Source of the DNA: Gigaspora margarita
Lineage: Eukaryota; Glomeromycota; Glomeromycetes; Diversisporales; Gigasporaceae
Direction of reading: 5' to 3'
DNA length: 64,000 bases
NCBI GenBank assembly: GCA_009809945.1
Contig: WTPW01000367.1
Location: 188,804-252,803 of the forward strand
The notes below the pieces were generated by a model that worked only from the letters and a program-made list of their open reading frames with translations, was not told where the DNA came from and searched no databases. This document shows positions 22,338 to 34,542 of this stretch, piece after piece. Positions within the stretch are counted from its first letter, which is position 1, and each line of letters begins with the position of its first letter. A program made the translations under genes and the position numbers.

Positions 22338-22695
22338 TGTTAATTGATGATCTGGATAAGATCTGCAAAATTACTATATTGGGACAATAGTAAATTTTGG
22401 GGATAAGTACAATATAAACTTTTATTATATGCTGAAATCTTACAACTACCACTATGATAAGTAATTTTTTTATTAAGCTAACAGCTCAAGTCAATCTAAT
22501 AGTAGTTAGATTATTCAAATTGGCCTANTGTACGCTGAGATATCACTAAAAAATGATCAGATAACTATATAAATTCCATATAAACAAGGTGGTTATAAGA
22601 TTTCAGCATATAATAAAAAACATAGTAAATCCCTTCAAATTCTAATATAAAAATTTTGCAGATCTTATCTGGATTAGCAATTAAATAGATCAGTT
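22338..22695. mobile_element. Inverted-repeat element in the RT region
   Basis: 'tgatctggataagatctgca' (about 22347) is inverted at 'tgcagatcttatctgga' (about 22658), and 'ttattatatgctgaaatctt' (about 22423) at 'aagatttcagcatataataa' (about 22598). The pairs are concentric, so the segment can fold back. An N at 22527 lies near its centre. It separates RT blocks A and B. Confidence 0.6.
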
Positions 22696-23200
22696 TGGTA
22701 TAGCTTCCTCAACCTAGCCAGTGGCTTTTAGCAAGTCAAAGTGGCTAAATCAGATAAATTTAAGACCACCTTCATGACTCTATACAGTGTATTTATATTT
22801 CATATTATGCCCTTTGGGTTGACAAATGTTCTAAAAACTTTTTAATATCTAATAGACTACCTATTTCAAAATTTGATTAAGATTAGTATAGTGGTATATT
22901 TGGATAATATTAACATTTATTCTTGCACTTTTGAAAATTATATATATTATCTAAAAATTATTTTGAATATTTACAAACTGCAGGTCTTATTCTAAAACCT
23001 TCTAAATACTTTTTTGGTTAGTATAAATTCAAATTTTTAGATTATATTATCAGAGAATGAGAAGTAGCTACTAGCCCAACTAAAATAAAAACTGTTAAAA
23101 ATTTTTCTATTTCAAAAAATTTAAAACAATTAAGTAGTTTCTTAGAATTAGCTTCTTACTATTATAAATTTATTAAAATCTTTACCTATATGGGGTCTTT

Positions 23201-23525
23201 GAAGTAGAAAGGGTGGATACGTCAATATATGTAATTTTGAGATAATTGAATTTAATTACTTTGTTTTGATTTTTAGACTGATCTGGGTTAATCAAAATTC
23301 ATAATTTTGATTGGATAAATATAACATGTGACTAATGGGTAATCTCGTGATGCACTTGGCTTTGATCTTGTGCAACTTTCTTTTTACATTATGTATTTTG
23401 ATTTTTTATTATGCAAATTGACTTTCATTTATAATTGAAAAATGTTGATTATATTGAAATTTACCAGAATTTAATAAAAAATATATTTTTATTTTGGGGC
23501 CGTATCTGCCGTTTCTACTCAAAGC
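23201..23525. mobile_element. MITE between RT and RNase H relics
   Basis: Ends 'agtagaaagggtggatacg' and 'cgtatctgccgtttctact' are inverted copies with two mismatches. They sit between 'FTYMGSL' and the RNase H block. The interior is AT-rich with a 'ggttaatcaaaattcataat' stretch and no coding. Confidence 0.7.
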
Positions 23526-24637
23526 CTCTATATTGCTACCTCTTCTAATTAACTATTGAAAAAGGATGTACATTATGAATGGACTGGAAATCAACAAAAA
23601 GCATTTGAAACTTTAAAAGAAAAATTAATTATTGCACCTATTTTAGCCTATCCCAATTTCTCTAAAACTTTTATTCTCTTTACTAATAACTCTGATATAG
23701 TGCTAGAAGCTATTTTGTCTCAGAAAAATGATAAAAGACAGGAACAAGTTATATATTATGCAAGTAAAAGTTTCTTCTGAACTAAGAAAAATTATACTAT
23801 TACAAAGAAAGAACATTTAGCCATAGTATAGACTTTAAGTTATTTTTAGCTATATCTTTACAGAACCTGTTTTATCTTATATACAGATCATTCTGTTCTA
23901 AAATACCTATTTATTAAATTGCTACAAGACCATCTGGCTTGTTGGGTAATAATCCTGATAGCATATTTTTTTTATAACTATATATTAATACAGCAAAAAG
24001 TATAGCAATATTGTTAGTCTTTCCCAAATCCAAATTGAAGCTACCAAATAAACTTTCAGCTTTGAAAAACTTTTTATAATTAAATTAAAAAAAAACATTA
24101 TAAAAAAAATTTTTTACTTCTCTATTGAAAAATCTGTTAATCTAGCTCAGATTATAGTATTCTAGCCTTTTTATCGATCCTTCTTTCCAAATTTTTTTTC
24201 TTTTTCTTAAATATCCCAAAGTTAAAAAAAAAATTAATATATATAAATAACAAACAATATAAATTTTTTTATACCCTGAAAAAAAATCAAATTGGTAAAT
24301 ATGAATCATAATTTATATTTTTTTTATCTTCGATATTTGATAAATACTAAAGTAACAGTCCACTATATAGTGCAAAATACACAAACCCTAAAATATAAAT
24401 TTAATACTATATTGTAGTAGATGGACTGTTTTATAAAAACAATTCTTATAATTTGTCGCAATTCTTGTGGGTCCTAAAGAAAGATGAAACTGAGGCTGTC
24501 CTTTTTAGCCTATATAATGATCCTCTTGTAAAATATTTTAGATTTTACACTACTTACTAGCATATTGGAAAAGGATACTATTGGCTACAAATGGGTAACA
24601 AGATTAAAGAATATATACAAACCTGGGATATATGAGG

Positions 24638-24868
24638 TGAGTCAGTAGAAAAGAGACAAATCATATTTAGTAAAATTTTTTTAATTTTTAATTTTGACAA
24701 CTATTTAATCAAATTTGCTAAAAAAGTTTTTATTTTAATCTTGAAATTATATAGAATTAAAATAAAAAAAATTTATTAAATTTATTAAAATAGTTGTTAA
24801 GGTATTTAAGCTTAAAGTCAAGAAAACTTTTACTTAGAAAAAATTTGTCCCTTTTCTACTGACTTACT
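24638..24868. mobile_element. MITE in the integrase relic, 231 bp
   Basis: Ends 'gagtcagtagaaaagagaca' and 'tgtcccttttctactgactt' are inverted. Inner arms 'tttttattttaatcttgaaa' and 'aatt..aaaataaaaaaaat' continue the fold-back. The host pol text stops at 'YIQTWDI' and resumes at 'KKEKAQN'. Confidence 0.72.
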
Positions 24869-25939
24869 CCTATATATTTAAAAAGGAAAAAGCCCAAAAT
24901 TCAGGAACCTTTATATATCATAAAAATTAAAAAACCATTCAACCATATTGGAATTGATATAGTTGGCCCCTACCTATTACAACTACTAATAAAAGGTATG
25001 TCATAGTTGCCACTAAATATCTACTAAGTAGCTAGAAGCTCATACTTTAGAAAAGGCAAATGCTGAAAATATGACTAATTTTATTTTTAAAGAATTAATT
25101 TGTCACCATGAAGCCCTTAAAGAAATATTATTAGCCAAGACTCTCACTTTTGTAATAATTGTTAACACTTTCTGCAAAAAGATGGCTAGTATTCATTACA
25201 CATCCACTACCTATTATTCTTAGACCAACAAGTAGGTAGAACAATTTAATAAAACTTTTTGTGGCGTATTGAATAAATGTATTAATCAGTTTAACAAAGA
25301 ATAGCATGAGTGTATAACTCTTGCTCTTTTTGCTTACTAAACTATTTCTCATCACACCATAGATTACGAGCTCTTTTATTTATTATATGGCAGTTAACCA
25401 TACTTCTTGTCAAAATCAGTCTCACCTTACACCAAACCTGTTCTAAAACTAAAGAGGACTTGCAAGCCCTATTATTAAGAAGAATAGAAAAGTTGTTAGG
25501 AGAATTAGCAGTAGCTCAGCAATCTGCTACAAAAAGGATTAAAAAGATGCATAATAAACAGAAGGGTATTACAAAAAAAAGAATAAATTAAGTTATATAA
25601 AATTAGAGATTAGGTTCTTTTATATAAATCAGGACTAAAAATATCATACAGTACAAAATTGGAGCTTAATAATTTAGGGCCCTATTATATACATAAAGTA
25701 TTGCCTTTGGGTTGTACAAATTAAAGATGATTGATGGCCATATGCTTAAGGCTAAATTTTATGGAAACTGGTTATTACGGTATTGGCAAGATATAAATAT
25801 TATAGAACCTTTAAATTATATACACTCTTAAGTTATAAAAGTCTAAGTTTACTTTTATAAAACATTTTTTCACTTTTTTCTTTTTTCTTTCTATCGCTAA
25901 ATCTTTTACTATATCAAACAAAATTCCTATTCAAATAAA

Positions 25940-26945
25940 GAAAACCCTTGCTCTTTAAAAGATCAAATAGAAAAAGCACAACTCAATAGAACTAATATTA
26001 TTTTTCATGACAATAACATCTATATCTCTAATCAACAAATACACAATATAAGTGTGGAGCTACCAAAATGAAAAAGAGATACTCAACAATTATATGAAAG
26101 GCTGCCCAACTTTATTGCTAACCTATAAAGAAATCCATATCCGCGGATTTTTGGAATTTATTTAACAGTGAATAATTTTTGTTCCACTAGTTCGTTTTTG
26201 ATGAAACAACCACCAAAATGATCACATAGATGAGACGATTCTAATGAACTCCAAATTGTTAAAATCCAATTACTGGATCCAGAGATCGTTAACGATTTGT
26301 ATCACTTCAGATGTTTAAGGATTGAAAAAACCAATCCTTAAATACCCGAAGTGATACAAATCGTTAACGATCTCTGGATCCAGTGATTGGATTTTAACGA
26401 TTTTGAATTCATTAGAATCGTCTCATCGATGTGATCATTTTGGTAGTTGTTTCATCAAAAACGAACCAGTGGAACAAAAGTTATCCGCTGTTAAAGATTT
26501 TTGGAATTTTTAATAGTTAATTCCAAAAATCCGCGGATATGCCCACTTCTGTATATCCAATTAAAACTCCTGTTAGAATAACCTATGAGCAAAAGATCTC
26601 CAATATATGCTCACAATTGTCTACTAGCAATATACACCATCCAAGTCAACTGCCCTACTACTCTCTTAGCTTGCTCCTAGAATTAAAAGCCTGGATTACC
26701 AATACCAAAAATTTAATTAAAAATTTACTGCCTAGAAGATATCAGAATATACTTACTATTACTTACTGTATTTATCTTTTATACTATATTCGGGGTCCTT
26801 TATATTTATATACCTCCAAAGCTATTACTTTATAAGTTTTTTAGCAATTATTAAAAGATAACTTTACTGCATTACAAAGTGAAGCCCACACTTTAGCTCA
26901 ACAAGAAATTAGTGAAGTGTTGGAGTTGATCCATTTTGCAGAAGC
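25940..26945 (+). pseudogene. Extra ORF after pol in the retroelement (unknown)
   Basis: Between the integrase end and the polypurine tract, plus-strand coding pieces read 'KAQLNRTNIIFHDNNIYISN' (about 25980-26035), then, after a palindromic insertion (26137-26540), 'PVRITYEQKISNICSQLSTS' through 'RYQNILTITYCIYLLYYI' (26540-26800), and finally 'NFTALQSEAHTLAQQEISEV' (about 26860-26920). A third ORF at this place could be an env-like or antisense-independent accessory gene. I recognise no domain; no clear transmembrane segment or glycoprotein feature is seen. Confidence 0.4.
26137..26540. mobile_element. Near-perfect palindromic element, 404 bp
   Basis: Outer ends ATATCCGCGGATTTTTGG and CCAAAAATCCGCGGATAT pair, and the arms stay complementary almost to the centre near 26330 ('ggattgaaaaaaccaatcc'). 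Inner words include 'aacgatctctggatccagtg' and 'agaatcgtctcatcgatgtg', which recall the hairpin modules at 40345 and 60717. It interrupts the post-pol ORF. Confidence 0.85.
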
Positions 26946-26950
26946 TCAAT

Positions 26951-26965
26951 AATAAGGGAGGCAAA
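26951..26965 (+). promoter_or_regulatory. Polypurine tract
   Basis: AATAAGGGAGGCAAA lies directly before the right LTR start (TGTGATGATAAAAG), the expected plus-strand primer site of an LTR element. Confidence 0.75.
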
Positions 26966-27202
26966 TGTGATGATAAAAGTTGATAGAATTTTCATACCTG
27001 TTTTATTTTTCATAAAAATAATTACTTTTTATGCTAGTTTTATAAAAACTTTTAATTTTTTCTTATATAAATTTTCATCGCTTATACTAAAAAAAAATAG
27101 ATAATGGCTTGGTAGCTTAATCAATACAAGAGCATATACACCTAAACTAACATAAATACATAATTCACAGGCTTGTATATTTATGCCCTGAATATATACA
27201 AC

Positions 27203-27784
27203 AGGACCCCGAATAATCTATGTGAAGTTATATTTAATATCATAGTAAAAATTTTTTTGGTTAGCACTTTTGGTTTGGTATATTAAGCTACATTTCACAC
27301 ATTAGGTCGAACTTTTACCCATCTTTATCTTTTTTTGAAATACAACGTCACTAAAAAAAAAAAAAAAAACCAAAGTTCAAAATCTCTTAAGCTTGTTTAC
27401 TCCACAAGCTACCAAGGATTATAAATATATATACTACAAGTTGTATGAAAAAACTTAAAAAAAAAAGCTATTCTGCACAATTTTTACCCTCTCCCCCTTT
27501 TCTCCCTTTTACCCCTCTCTTCCTTTTACCCCTCTCTTCCTCTCTCCTTTTTACCTGCTGGGTTACTATTATAGCCCAGATTTTTCATTAGCACATTTCA
27601 AATATAATATTTATAAAAATTACTCCCATTAGCTTTCGTTTAAATATACCTATTTTGCCATTTAGTGGTTTTCAAATATAATCTTTTTCTCCAATACCTA
27701 CTTTTCAAATATAACCTTTTTTAAAAAATGGGCCTCTATTAGCTATTTTTCAAATATAACATTATATAGATTATTCAGGGTCCT
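27203..27784. mobile_element. hAT-type MITE, 582 bp (AGGACCC family)
   Basis: Ends are AGGACCCCGAATAATCTAT and, read inward, AGGACCCTGAATAATCTAT. The flanks are a perfect 8-bp duplication TATACAAC (27195-27202 and 27785-27792). The interior has repeated 'tcaaatataacctttttc'-like words and a C/T-rich tract (27485-27550). It has a sister copy at 31023-31655. Confidence 0.9.
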
Positions 27785-27927
27785 TATACAACTAATTAAA
27801 ATATATATGCATAGAAAAGAATGTATATGTCTAGTTAAAAGTAAATATATTCAAAATATAGCATAAATATTTTTATAACTAAAAGGTATATAAGACCTTC
27901 AAATTTAATAAAGTTAATACAAGTTCT

Positions 27928-28084
27928 TTAGGGGAGTGACAAAAATCAGGTGATTTTTTAGGGGGGAGGGGGGTAAAAAATATTGAAATTATATATAGAA
28001 ACCTAACCAAATCTATATTATAGAGGGGGGGAGGGGGGTAGGCCTCTAATAAAAAATAATCAGGTGATTAATGACACTGCCCTT
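27928..28084. mobile_element. Small TIR element with G-rich tracts
   Basis: Left 'ggggagtgacaaaaatcagg' and right 'aatcaggtgattaatgacac' followed by tgccc form imperfect inverted ends around two 'aggggggaggggggt' tracts (about 27960 and 28025). TTA is present at both borders, which would suit a PIF/Harbinger-type 3-bp duplication. Removal restores the LTR reading 'caagtt(t)ctt..tatctatttt'. Confidence 0.55.
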
Positions 28085-28379
28085 ATCTATTTTAAAATAA
28101 TAATCTTTTATAGTCTAGTGCAAAAAGATTTGCAACCAAATAAAAGTTAATAAAAATTTTTTTTTATATTTAAACTTAAAAATTTTTTTAAAAAATATAA
28201 TTTTTAGATTATATTAAAGAAAAAAATAATTTTATTTAATTATTTTAGGGCATTTAAAATTAATTATTTGTTTTTCATAATATCAAAAAAATTTTTTAAC
28301 TCATCAACCCAAAATTTTATTTTTAAAATTTTTAAATTTTTAAATTAAAAAATTAAAATTATAGTTTTTAAAGACTATA

Positions 28380-28440
28380 ATCTGGCAATATATAAAAAAA
28401 AACTGCTCGATATGTAATTATCGAGGCAGTTTTTGTCTTG
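28380..28440. repeat. Hairpin aactgc(c)tcgat
   Basis: 'aaaaactgctcgatatgtaa' faces 'ttatcgaggcagttttt': a short palindrome, followed at 28540-28620 by 'taaaaacaaaatttaaccc' with its inverted partner 'aaattttgttgtattacta'. These probably form a small fold-back element. Confidence 0.5.
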
Positions 28441-28619
28441 AATCAGGTTGGATCAATCATGTGATATGCCCAATCACAGTTGTGTTGTTTGATCATTATA
28501 GTCGAATGAGGTAATTTTATAAGGAATGATAAAGTATAGTGTAGTAAAAACAAAATTTAACCCAAATTTTGTTGTATTACTATCACACACTATAATGCAA
28601 ATCAAAATTCACACGCCCA

Positions 28620-29200
28620 ACTAAATGCATATAAGAAGTTTTTTATGTGCTTGTACAAACAATAAGTATTGCAAATTCAGTATATTTAGTTTTATATCTG
28701 AATTTAAATCAAAGCAAAAGGAATTAACTATTGATCAATTAAAAATTATAGGGCTTTAACGGATCTCTTAAAATAAAATTTTTAAGATTTAGAGTGACAA
28801 ATGATTTTTTTTGTTTGTATTCAATCTTGATAGCCAATTATTATCATGAATAAAATGAAAAATTAAAGAATCTTTTAGAATTACTCAATATTTATAATGC
28901 AATATTTTTTCTCGAGCAAAATAAACCTGATCTTCTGTTCAATTGAACATAAAAATTTGTATATACGCATATTTGACAGCTTCAGTTCAATTGCCTCTGA
29001 GTGGTTTTGTAATACACATTTGAATTTTTGTATTTGCAAATCAACTCCACAGTATAAAAACTTTTGACAACTAAAGCAAGTCCCTTTTTTATATATAAGT
29101 TTAATGCATCTGCCATCAATATTAATACAATTATAAAAACAAAATAATATATATACATTGCAATAATTTGTTTATATAGCAATAATGATAATGATTAAAC
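28620..29200. other. AT-rich stretch inside the 7.2-kb element
   Basis: No gene recognised. The minus-strand frame at 28982-29182 has hydrophobic composition but no start context, domain or conserved pattern. Confidence 0.35.
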
Positions 29201-29203
29201 AAG

Positions 29204-29340
29204 GGTATCACATGCTTATCAGTGCTTAATTGCTACATGGTTAATAATATAAAAATTACAATATACGTCAATAATTAATTATCTAACCTAAAATATGTGT
29301 TGATTAAGCATCTTGCACTGATAAGTGTGTGATAACGGTA
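29204..29340. mobile_element. Short MITE, about 137 bp
   Basis: 'ggtatcacatgcttatcagt' on the left is the inverse of 'actgataagtgtgtgataac' on the right, with tgcttaat/attaagca pairing next to it. No coding. Confidence 0.7.
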
Positions 29341-31020
29341 ATAAAAAATTAATTATTAAATTTCTGATTTTCTGATTCCTATATGTTATAAAAATCACCT
29401 GTTCACAGGTTTAATTGGTTACTTGCGCATTATAACATTTTAGATCATTCAAAATTTATAATAGTATAGTTACTACAATATTCTAGAAATCTGTAACATT
29501 TTTGGTTGTCTACATAATTGGGGATATATGGCCAGTTTGTTAATACTCGTGCAAGTATTCTGTAATTACATTATCATAATGGTTTGTCATAGATTATTAC
29601 TACATTTTTGAGACTTTCTTAAAATGAATTAATAAAAAAAATCATTATTCCTACCAAACTAGAATTTCATATGATCATACTTATTTTATAATGGCCTCAA
29701 ATCAGTATCAACTACAATAAAAATATATTAATTTTCAAAAATGATCTGTAGTATCATACTTAATACATTCCTGGTTTTAGCACAACTGCATCATGCAGCT
29801 ACTTTAATTGGTTAATATTTTGCTGCAACTCAAAATTTGTCTTAGCATGTTGATGAATCTGATTGGTTAATATTTTGCTGCGCCTTAAAATTTAAATTTT
29901 CTTCCCCATTCTTTATGACCCGGCCAGGTTATGAGAAACAAAAAAAAAATTTTGCATGGCCTTATATAAAAAATAAAAAATTTTATTAATAGCAACTTAT
30001 TTTAATACTAAAATTTAAAATTTATATAATTAATTATTATTTGCACAAAATTTTATTATTACAATTAATATTAGGTTTTTAAGGATAGGGGTATGTCAAT
30101 CATTTTTCATATGATCTTAGTGTCACAATGTGATTTTTACAAAAAATAGAAATATGCTACTAATTAAACTTTTTACTATTACAATTAATTTTTATCAAAT
30201 TTTTGTAGTAAATAGTTTAGATTATGTTCTTTATAGTAGTAAAAATTTTAACAAATAAAATATTTTAAAAAAATATACTTGTATATATTGTGAAGTATCT
30301 GGGGAGCCTACAAATTTTCTGGGGTTACATAAGATTATTAATTAAATATCATATAATCATCATATAACAAAATAATATCTAACCTTTAAATATATGTATC
30401 TCGATAAATATTTGCCCAATTTTGATAATTTTACTACCATTAGAATCAAAAACCTATTCTACAAATTTTAATTAATTTTTAAAACCAGTTTATATAATAA
30501 AATATTTTTTAATATTCAAAAGAAAAAATAGTGACACAAAAATAATATAAAAAATAATCGATATACCCCCTACCCTTAAATAAAAAATATAAATAAAATA
30601 ACTAGTGGTGATAATCACTACCAGTTATACAGCAGTATAAAAGATTTGCTATTCTTTTTTTTCATTTCTTTTTTTCATTTCTTTCTTTATTCCTTTTTTT
30701 TATTTATTACTAATGTATCTTTTTAGTTTTTTATTACTGGTTTAGATTGTTTGTCGATTTTAGTCATTCATCATTAGTGTTGCCCATTCAGCATTTCTTG
30801 CAATGTGCTTTCTTCATCATTGGTATCATCCAGTCTGGTGTTTTCTTTTCATTCCTGGTGTTGTGTTTTTCTTGTAATGCAGTTTGTACTGTCCAGTTTG
30901 GTGTTTTTCTTTTGTGTCTAGTTGCGTCTAATTCGGTAATTCTTGTAATACATTTTTTTTGTTGCTATATGTTTTTCTTTCGTTGTTGGTATCGTCAAAT
31001 TTGGTACTTCTTTAGGCACG
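29341..31020. other. AT-rich stretch without recognised gene
   Basis: Contains two direct copies of 'ttggttaatattttgctgc' (29808 and 29861) and a T-rich frame at 30747-31106 with cysteine-rich, low-complexity translation. I see no domain and no splice structure. Confidence 0.4.
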
Positions 31021-31022
31021 GG

Positions 31023-31655
31023 AGAACCCAAATAATCTATATAAGGTTATATTTGAGCATTATAGTAAAAATTTTTTGGTTGGCATGTTTGGTTTGGTAT
31101 GTATAAACTATATTTCAAATATTAAATTAAACTTTTATCCACCTTTACCTTTTTTTGAAATACAAAGTTTCTAAAAAAAAACAAAAAAACAAAAAAAACA
31201 AACTTATATTCTTTAAAAAAAAAAAAAAAACTGGGTTTATATTCTTTAAAAAAAAAAACAAAAAATTTTTTTAAAAAATTTTCTATGCCTATCTGATCTG
31301 TTAATATGTCATAAATCATAAAAATATATACTACAAAATAAAAAAAAAACTTAAAAAAAACAATAAAAAAAAACTATTTTGAGTAATTTTTATCCAATTT
31401 TTGTATTTTTGCATTTTTGTATTTATTATCTACCAGGTCACTATTATGACCCAGATTTTTCATTAGCACATTCAAATATAGATTTATAAATAGTATCCCA
31501 TTAACATTCTTTTAAATATACCTTTTTTGCCATTTAGCTGTTTTTAAATATAACCTTTTTCTCTAATACCTACTTTTCAATATAAGCTTTTTTAAAAAAC
31601 AGGCCTCCAATAGCAATTTTTCAAATATGATCTTACATAAATTGTTCAGGGTTCT
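31023..31655. mobile_element. hAT-type MITE, 633 bp (AGGACCC family)
   Basis: Ends AGAACCCAAATAATCTATAT and, read inward, AGAACCCTGAACAATTTATG. Flanks GGCACGGG (31015-31022) and GGCACGAG (31656-31663) form an 8-bp duplication with one mismatch. The interior matches 27203-27784 over most of its length, including 'gaccc agatttttcattagcac'. Confidence 0.85.
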
Positions 31656-31663
31656 GGCACGAG

Positions 31664-32515
31664 TTAGTGCTTCTTATGCATATAGCTAAGTATTTTATTT
31701 CTTTTTGTTTTTAGTTTTATTTTTTATATTAATGCAGTATTAACTCTTCTTTTTAGGTATTGAATCATTCATCGTCATTTGTGTTTTTCTTTTTGCTACT
31801 ATTAATTGGAATGCTTTCATTGTTGGTGTCAAGTTTTGTTGCGTTATATTGGTGCTTTTTCTGTTATTTTGTCATTTTCTAGTATAATTATAAAAATAAG
31901 TTTTTTATTTTTTTGTTATTTTGTATTATGTTGGTATACATGCTAGCTAACACTTTTTTTCTTTATCAAGAATATTCGGTGTAGGTAGCCATGTATTGTT
32001 CTGCCTTTGTTTGTTATATGCTATTAAGATATTGTTTGGCTAGTTTTTAGTTAGAGCTTAGTTAGGGTTAGGGTTAGGGTTTAAATATAGTTGTTTGTGC
32101 TAAGGATCTAGGAAAATAGAACGATGCAAAGGTAATAGCTGTAGTAAGCAACTATAGAGTTTGCTTCACTTACCCTCATAGATGTTGCTGAGTATAATCA
32201 AAGTATGATGTATTTGTTTTTTTAAAATTTTTAATAAATGCATATTATAGTTGTATTACATAAAATAATATAAAAAGTATGCAGTATTTATAATGTGATT
32301 AATTGCATAATGATTGTATCATATAATTAGGTATTAAAATAAATTTAATTTTTTGGTTACACAAAAGTAATGATGGAATCACTAGATAGTTAGTAATATT
32401 CTTTAAATAAAGTTGTTTTTGGCTCAAAAAAATGCTAGTTTCTTAAGATATGTTTTATTATTTTTTTAGTAAAATTTTCTATTATAATACACTGTATTAG
32501 AATTAAACTCTTCTC
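31664..32515. other. AT-rich stretch with telomere-like run
   Basis: No gene recognised. At 32048-32078 there are four TTAGGG-type units in a row ('gttagggttagggttagggt'). Confidence 0.4.
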
Positions 32516-32519
32516 ATTG

Positions 32520-33010
32520 ATCACCTGTACAAATTTTCGAACAAAAGAAAAACAAAAAATTTTTAGTAAAAGATGAAGCAGCTACTAATACTAGTTTTTA
32601 TAAAGGAACAACCTTTCACTCTATTTGGGGGACTCCTTTATATATTCAGCATGCAAACCAGAAGCATCAGTTGTACAAAATAATTGGTAGTAGATGCCCT
32701 TGGTACAAGAAATTCTGGTGGAAGTCCTCTTTCATCAACGAAGGTGTTATAGCTTGGCTGGATAGTGAACTAAAAAAATGAGGTTTTCAATATACTCCTT
32801 AAGGTTTTTTGAATACAAGAACATATTCAACTATACACCTGCTATCATATTCTTGCTTAAAGTTTTTTTTGGAATTTTGGACAAAAAGTAGGAGACTTGG
32901 CTTACCTCTCCAAACTATTGGCACTGTTGTTCCTATTCTAATCAGAAAGAAGATATGCAGGTGGATAAACAGGAATGGACACATAATGGAATATGGCGCA
33001 TAGAAGTATG
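32520..33010 (+). pseudogene. Decayed coding fragment of unknown family
   Basis: A plus-strand frame from about 32565 reads 'ATNTSFYKGTTFHSIWGTPL', 'QKHQLYKIIGSRCPWYKKFW' and 'SSFINEGVIAWLDSELKK', then a TGA, 'GFQYTP', a TAA and 'GFLNTRTYST'. After a shift it continues 'LGLPLQTIGTVVPILIRKKI'. Trp, Cys and aromatic spacing looks like protein rather than noise, and the two stops could be CGA and CAA that decayed. It may be a remnant of the 7.2-kb element's own protein. Family unknown. Confidence 0.4.
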
Positions 33011-34070
33011 CAGATTTGCAAAGATTAAATTACAGATTGTTCTTTTACTTTCTTTTTGTGTACATATAATACTTTGGCAAGACATTTTCTTGCACAGTAT
33101 TATATAATTTTTATTGGAGAAGGTCCTTGAATATTCTTTGTTGAGGAATATTCTCGAATATTCTTTTCTTTTCTTTTTTTACTTTATTTTCTTTATTTTT
33201 TCTTTTTTTTTTATATGTATATCAGGGCATATTCTATTTTTATACTTTTTTCATCTAGTTCTTTTTTTTATTTTGAATTCTCATCTAGATCATGTAGCTT
33301 CCCTCATTTTTTTACACCTTTTTTTCGTTCTTTTTTATTCCCTTCATATTTCTTGATTTTTTTTTATTTCTTTGATTATGCAGTTAGTATTTAGCAAACT
33401 ATTCTGCCAGGACATAGGTGGAAGAAGTTTTTACGAAAAGAGGTTATTATGACGAGCCATAAAACTCGGTCAGTGATCTAGTATACAGGTCATATTTAAA
33501 ACCTGGTCCTATGTGAGACTAATTTTACTCTAGCAGGTTATGGACAGGTGCTTCGAGTAACCGGACAACTACTTTTTAATTGTAAGGCTATAATGGTGAA
33601 ATTATTAATAGCATTTAATAATGTAACTACATTCACTAATAAATAAAAAGTGGTATGATCACCAGCCTAATGTTTAAAAAAAATTTTTTTATTAAAATAA
33701 AAAAACTTTCAAAATTTATATAGTAAAGACAATTATCTTTTATTGCTAGTACCATATGTGTTCGAAATTAAGCTACCTTTTTTGGCCAAAAAATTACACA
33801 AAAAATTGTAAAGTAGCTTATTTTTGAAATATTAAGTTTTTTGAAAAAATTGAAAAATGTACTAATAAAAAGTTGTCCAAATGTTACCAACCTAAATTTT
33901 TACTGTAGGTATATTTTGATGCACTGAACAACTTTACTTAATCAAACTTTTAAAATTTACTTAGTAGAAAAAAGTTTTATATATAGCAACTGCTAACGAA
34001 TTTTTTAAGATTTTTAAAAAAAATCAGGGCGTAGCTTATTTTAGGTAGTAGCTTATTTTCAGACATATAT
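33011..34070. other. AT-rich stretch with a T-rich tract
   Basis: 33110-33370 is a TTTTATT-rich tract giving a false hydrophobic open frame. 33397-33540 has short inverted words (gccaggacataggtgg against cctggtcctatgt), possibly a small element. No gene seen. Confidence 0.4.
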
Positions 34071-34071
34071 G

Positions 34072-34374
34072 GTATGATACATTGCTACTTCTAATAGACC
34101 AATTATTTTGTTTGTTTTGGTTTTACATTAATCAAACCAAAACAAATAATGGCCAAATTAGGGTTAGGATTTGGTAGAGGCAGTGATAAGATTACTTTCC
34201 TAACCCAAATTTTACAAGAAATTTTTTTTGCTAAGAAAAAATTATAGTTATATAGTCAAAATTTTAAGTTAAAAGCAATTTTTTAAAAAATAGCTATTTT
34301 GCTTCAATTTCATATTATATCTGATTCTGCATTCTGATTGGTTAATTAGAGGGTAGCAATGCATCATACTAGCA
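34072..34374. mobile_element. MITE, about 300 bp
   Basis: Left 'ggtatgatacattgctactt' and right 'gggtagcaatgcatcatac' are inverted. Next inward 'ctaatagaccaattatt' pairs loosely with 'tgattggttaattaga'. 'aaattagggttaggatttgg' near the centre is telomere-like. Confidence 0.75.
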
Positions 34375-34542
34375 ATAAATAATAACTTTCTATAGTAAAA
34401 TATATAAAATAAATACTTTAAAAATATATTAAATTTTTTAATATTAAATTTTTTAAAAATTATTATATAGAATTTTTATACTATTTTTTTATTTAAAAGA
34501 TATAATTTAAAAGAACTTATTATTTTGTTTTTGAGTTTTACT

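Larger units (their letters stand above)
21930..25830 (+). pseudogene. pol relic: reverse transcriptase, RNase H, integrase
   Basis: Fragments in order: RT start 'EINKILKEDLIQPIKS..SSVILVLKKDKQTRFYINYYKLN' (about 22025-22150; split here in two). RT core 'LASGFQQVKVAKSDKFKTTF' (about 22715-22775), 'FHIMPFGLTNV' (about 22800) and the active-site block 'VVYLDNINIYS' (about 22890, usual YLDD changed to YLDN). RNase H-like 'EWTGNQQKAFETLKEKLIIA' to 'LYTDHSVLKYL' (23575-23920). Integrase zinc-finger region 'GKGYYWLQMGNKIKEYI' (about 24565-24620). Integrase core 'HIGIDIVGPLPITTTNKRYV' (about 24945-25005), and an end 'LGPYYIHKVLPLG' (about 25675) to 'INIIEPLNYIHS' (about 25795-25830). RT-RNaseH-IN order marks Ty3/gypsy. 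Stops and frameshifts are frequent, and nested elements at 22338-22695, 23201-23525 and 24638-24868 break it. Confidence 0.82.

Noticed and set aside
30747..31106. Plus-strand 119-codon frame
   Set aside because: T-rich low-complexity translation that runs into the end of a MITE; no start context or conserved pattern.
31122..31319. Minus-strand Phe-rich frame
   Set aside because: Translation of A-homopolymers inside the MITE at 31023-31655.
33114..33356. Plus-strand hydrophobic frame resembling a membrane protein
   Set aside because: TTTTATT-rich tract; hydrophobicity follows from base composition alone.
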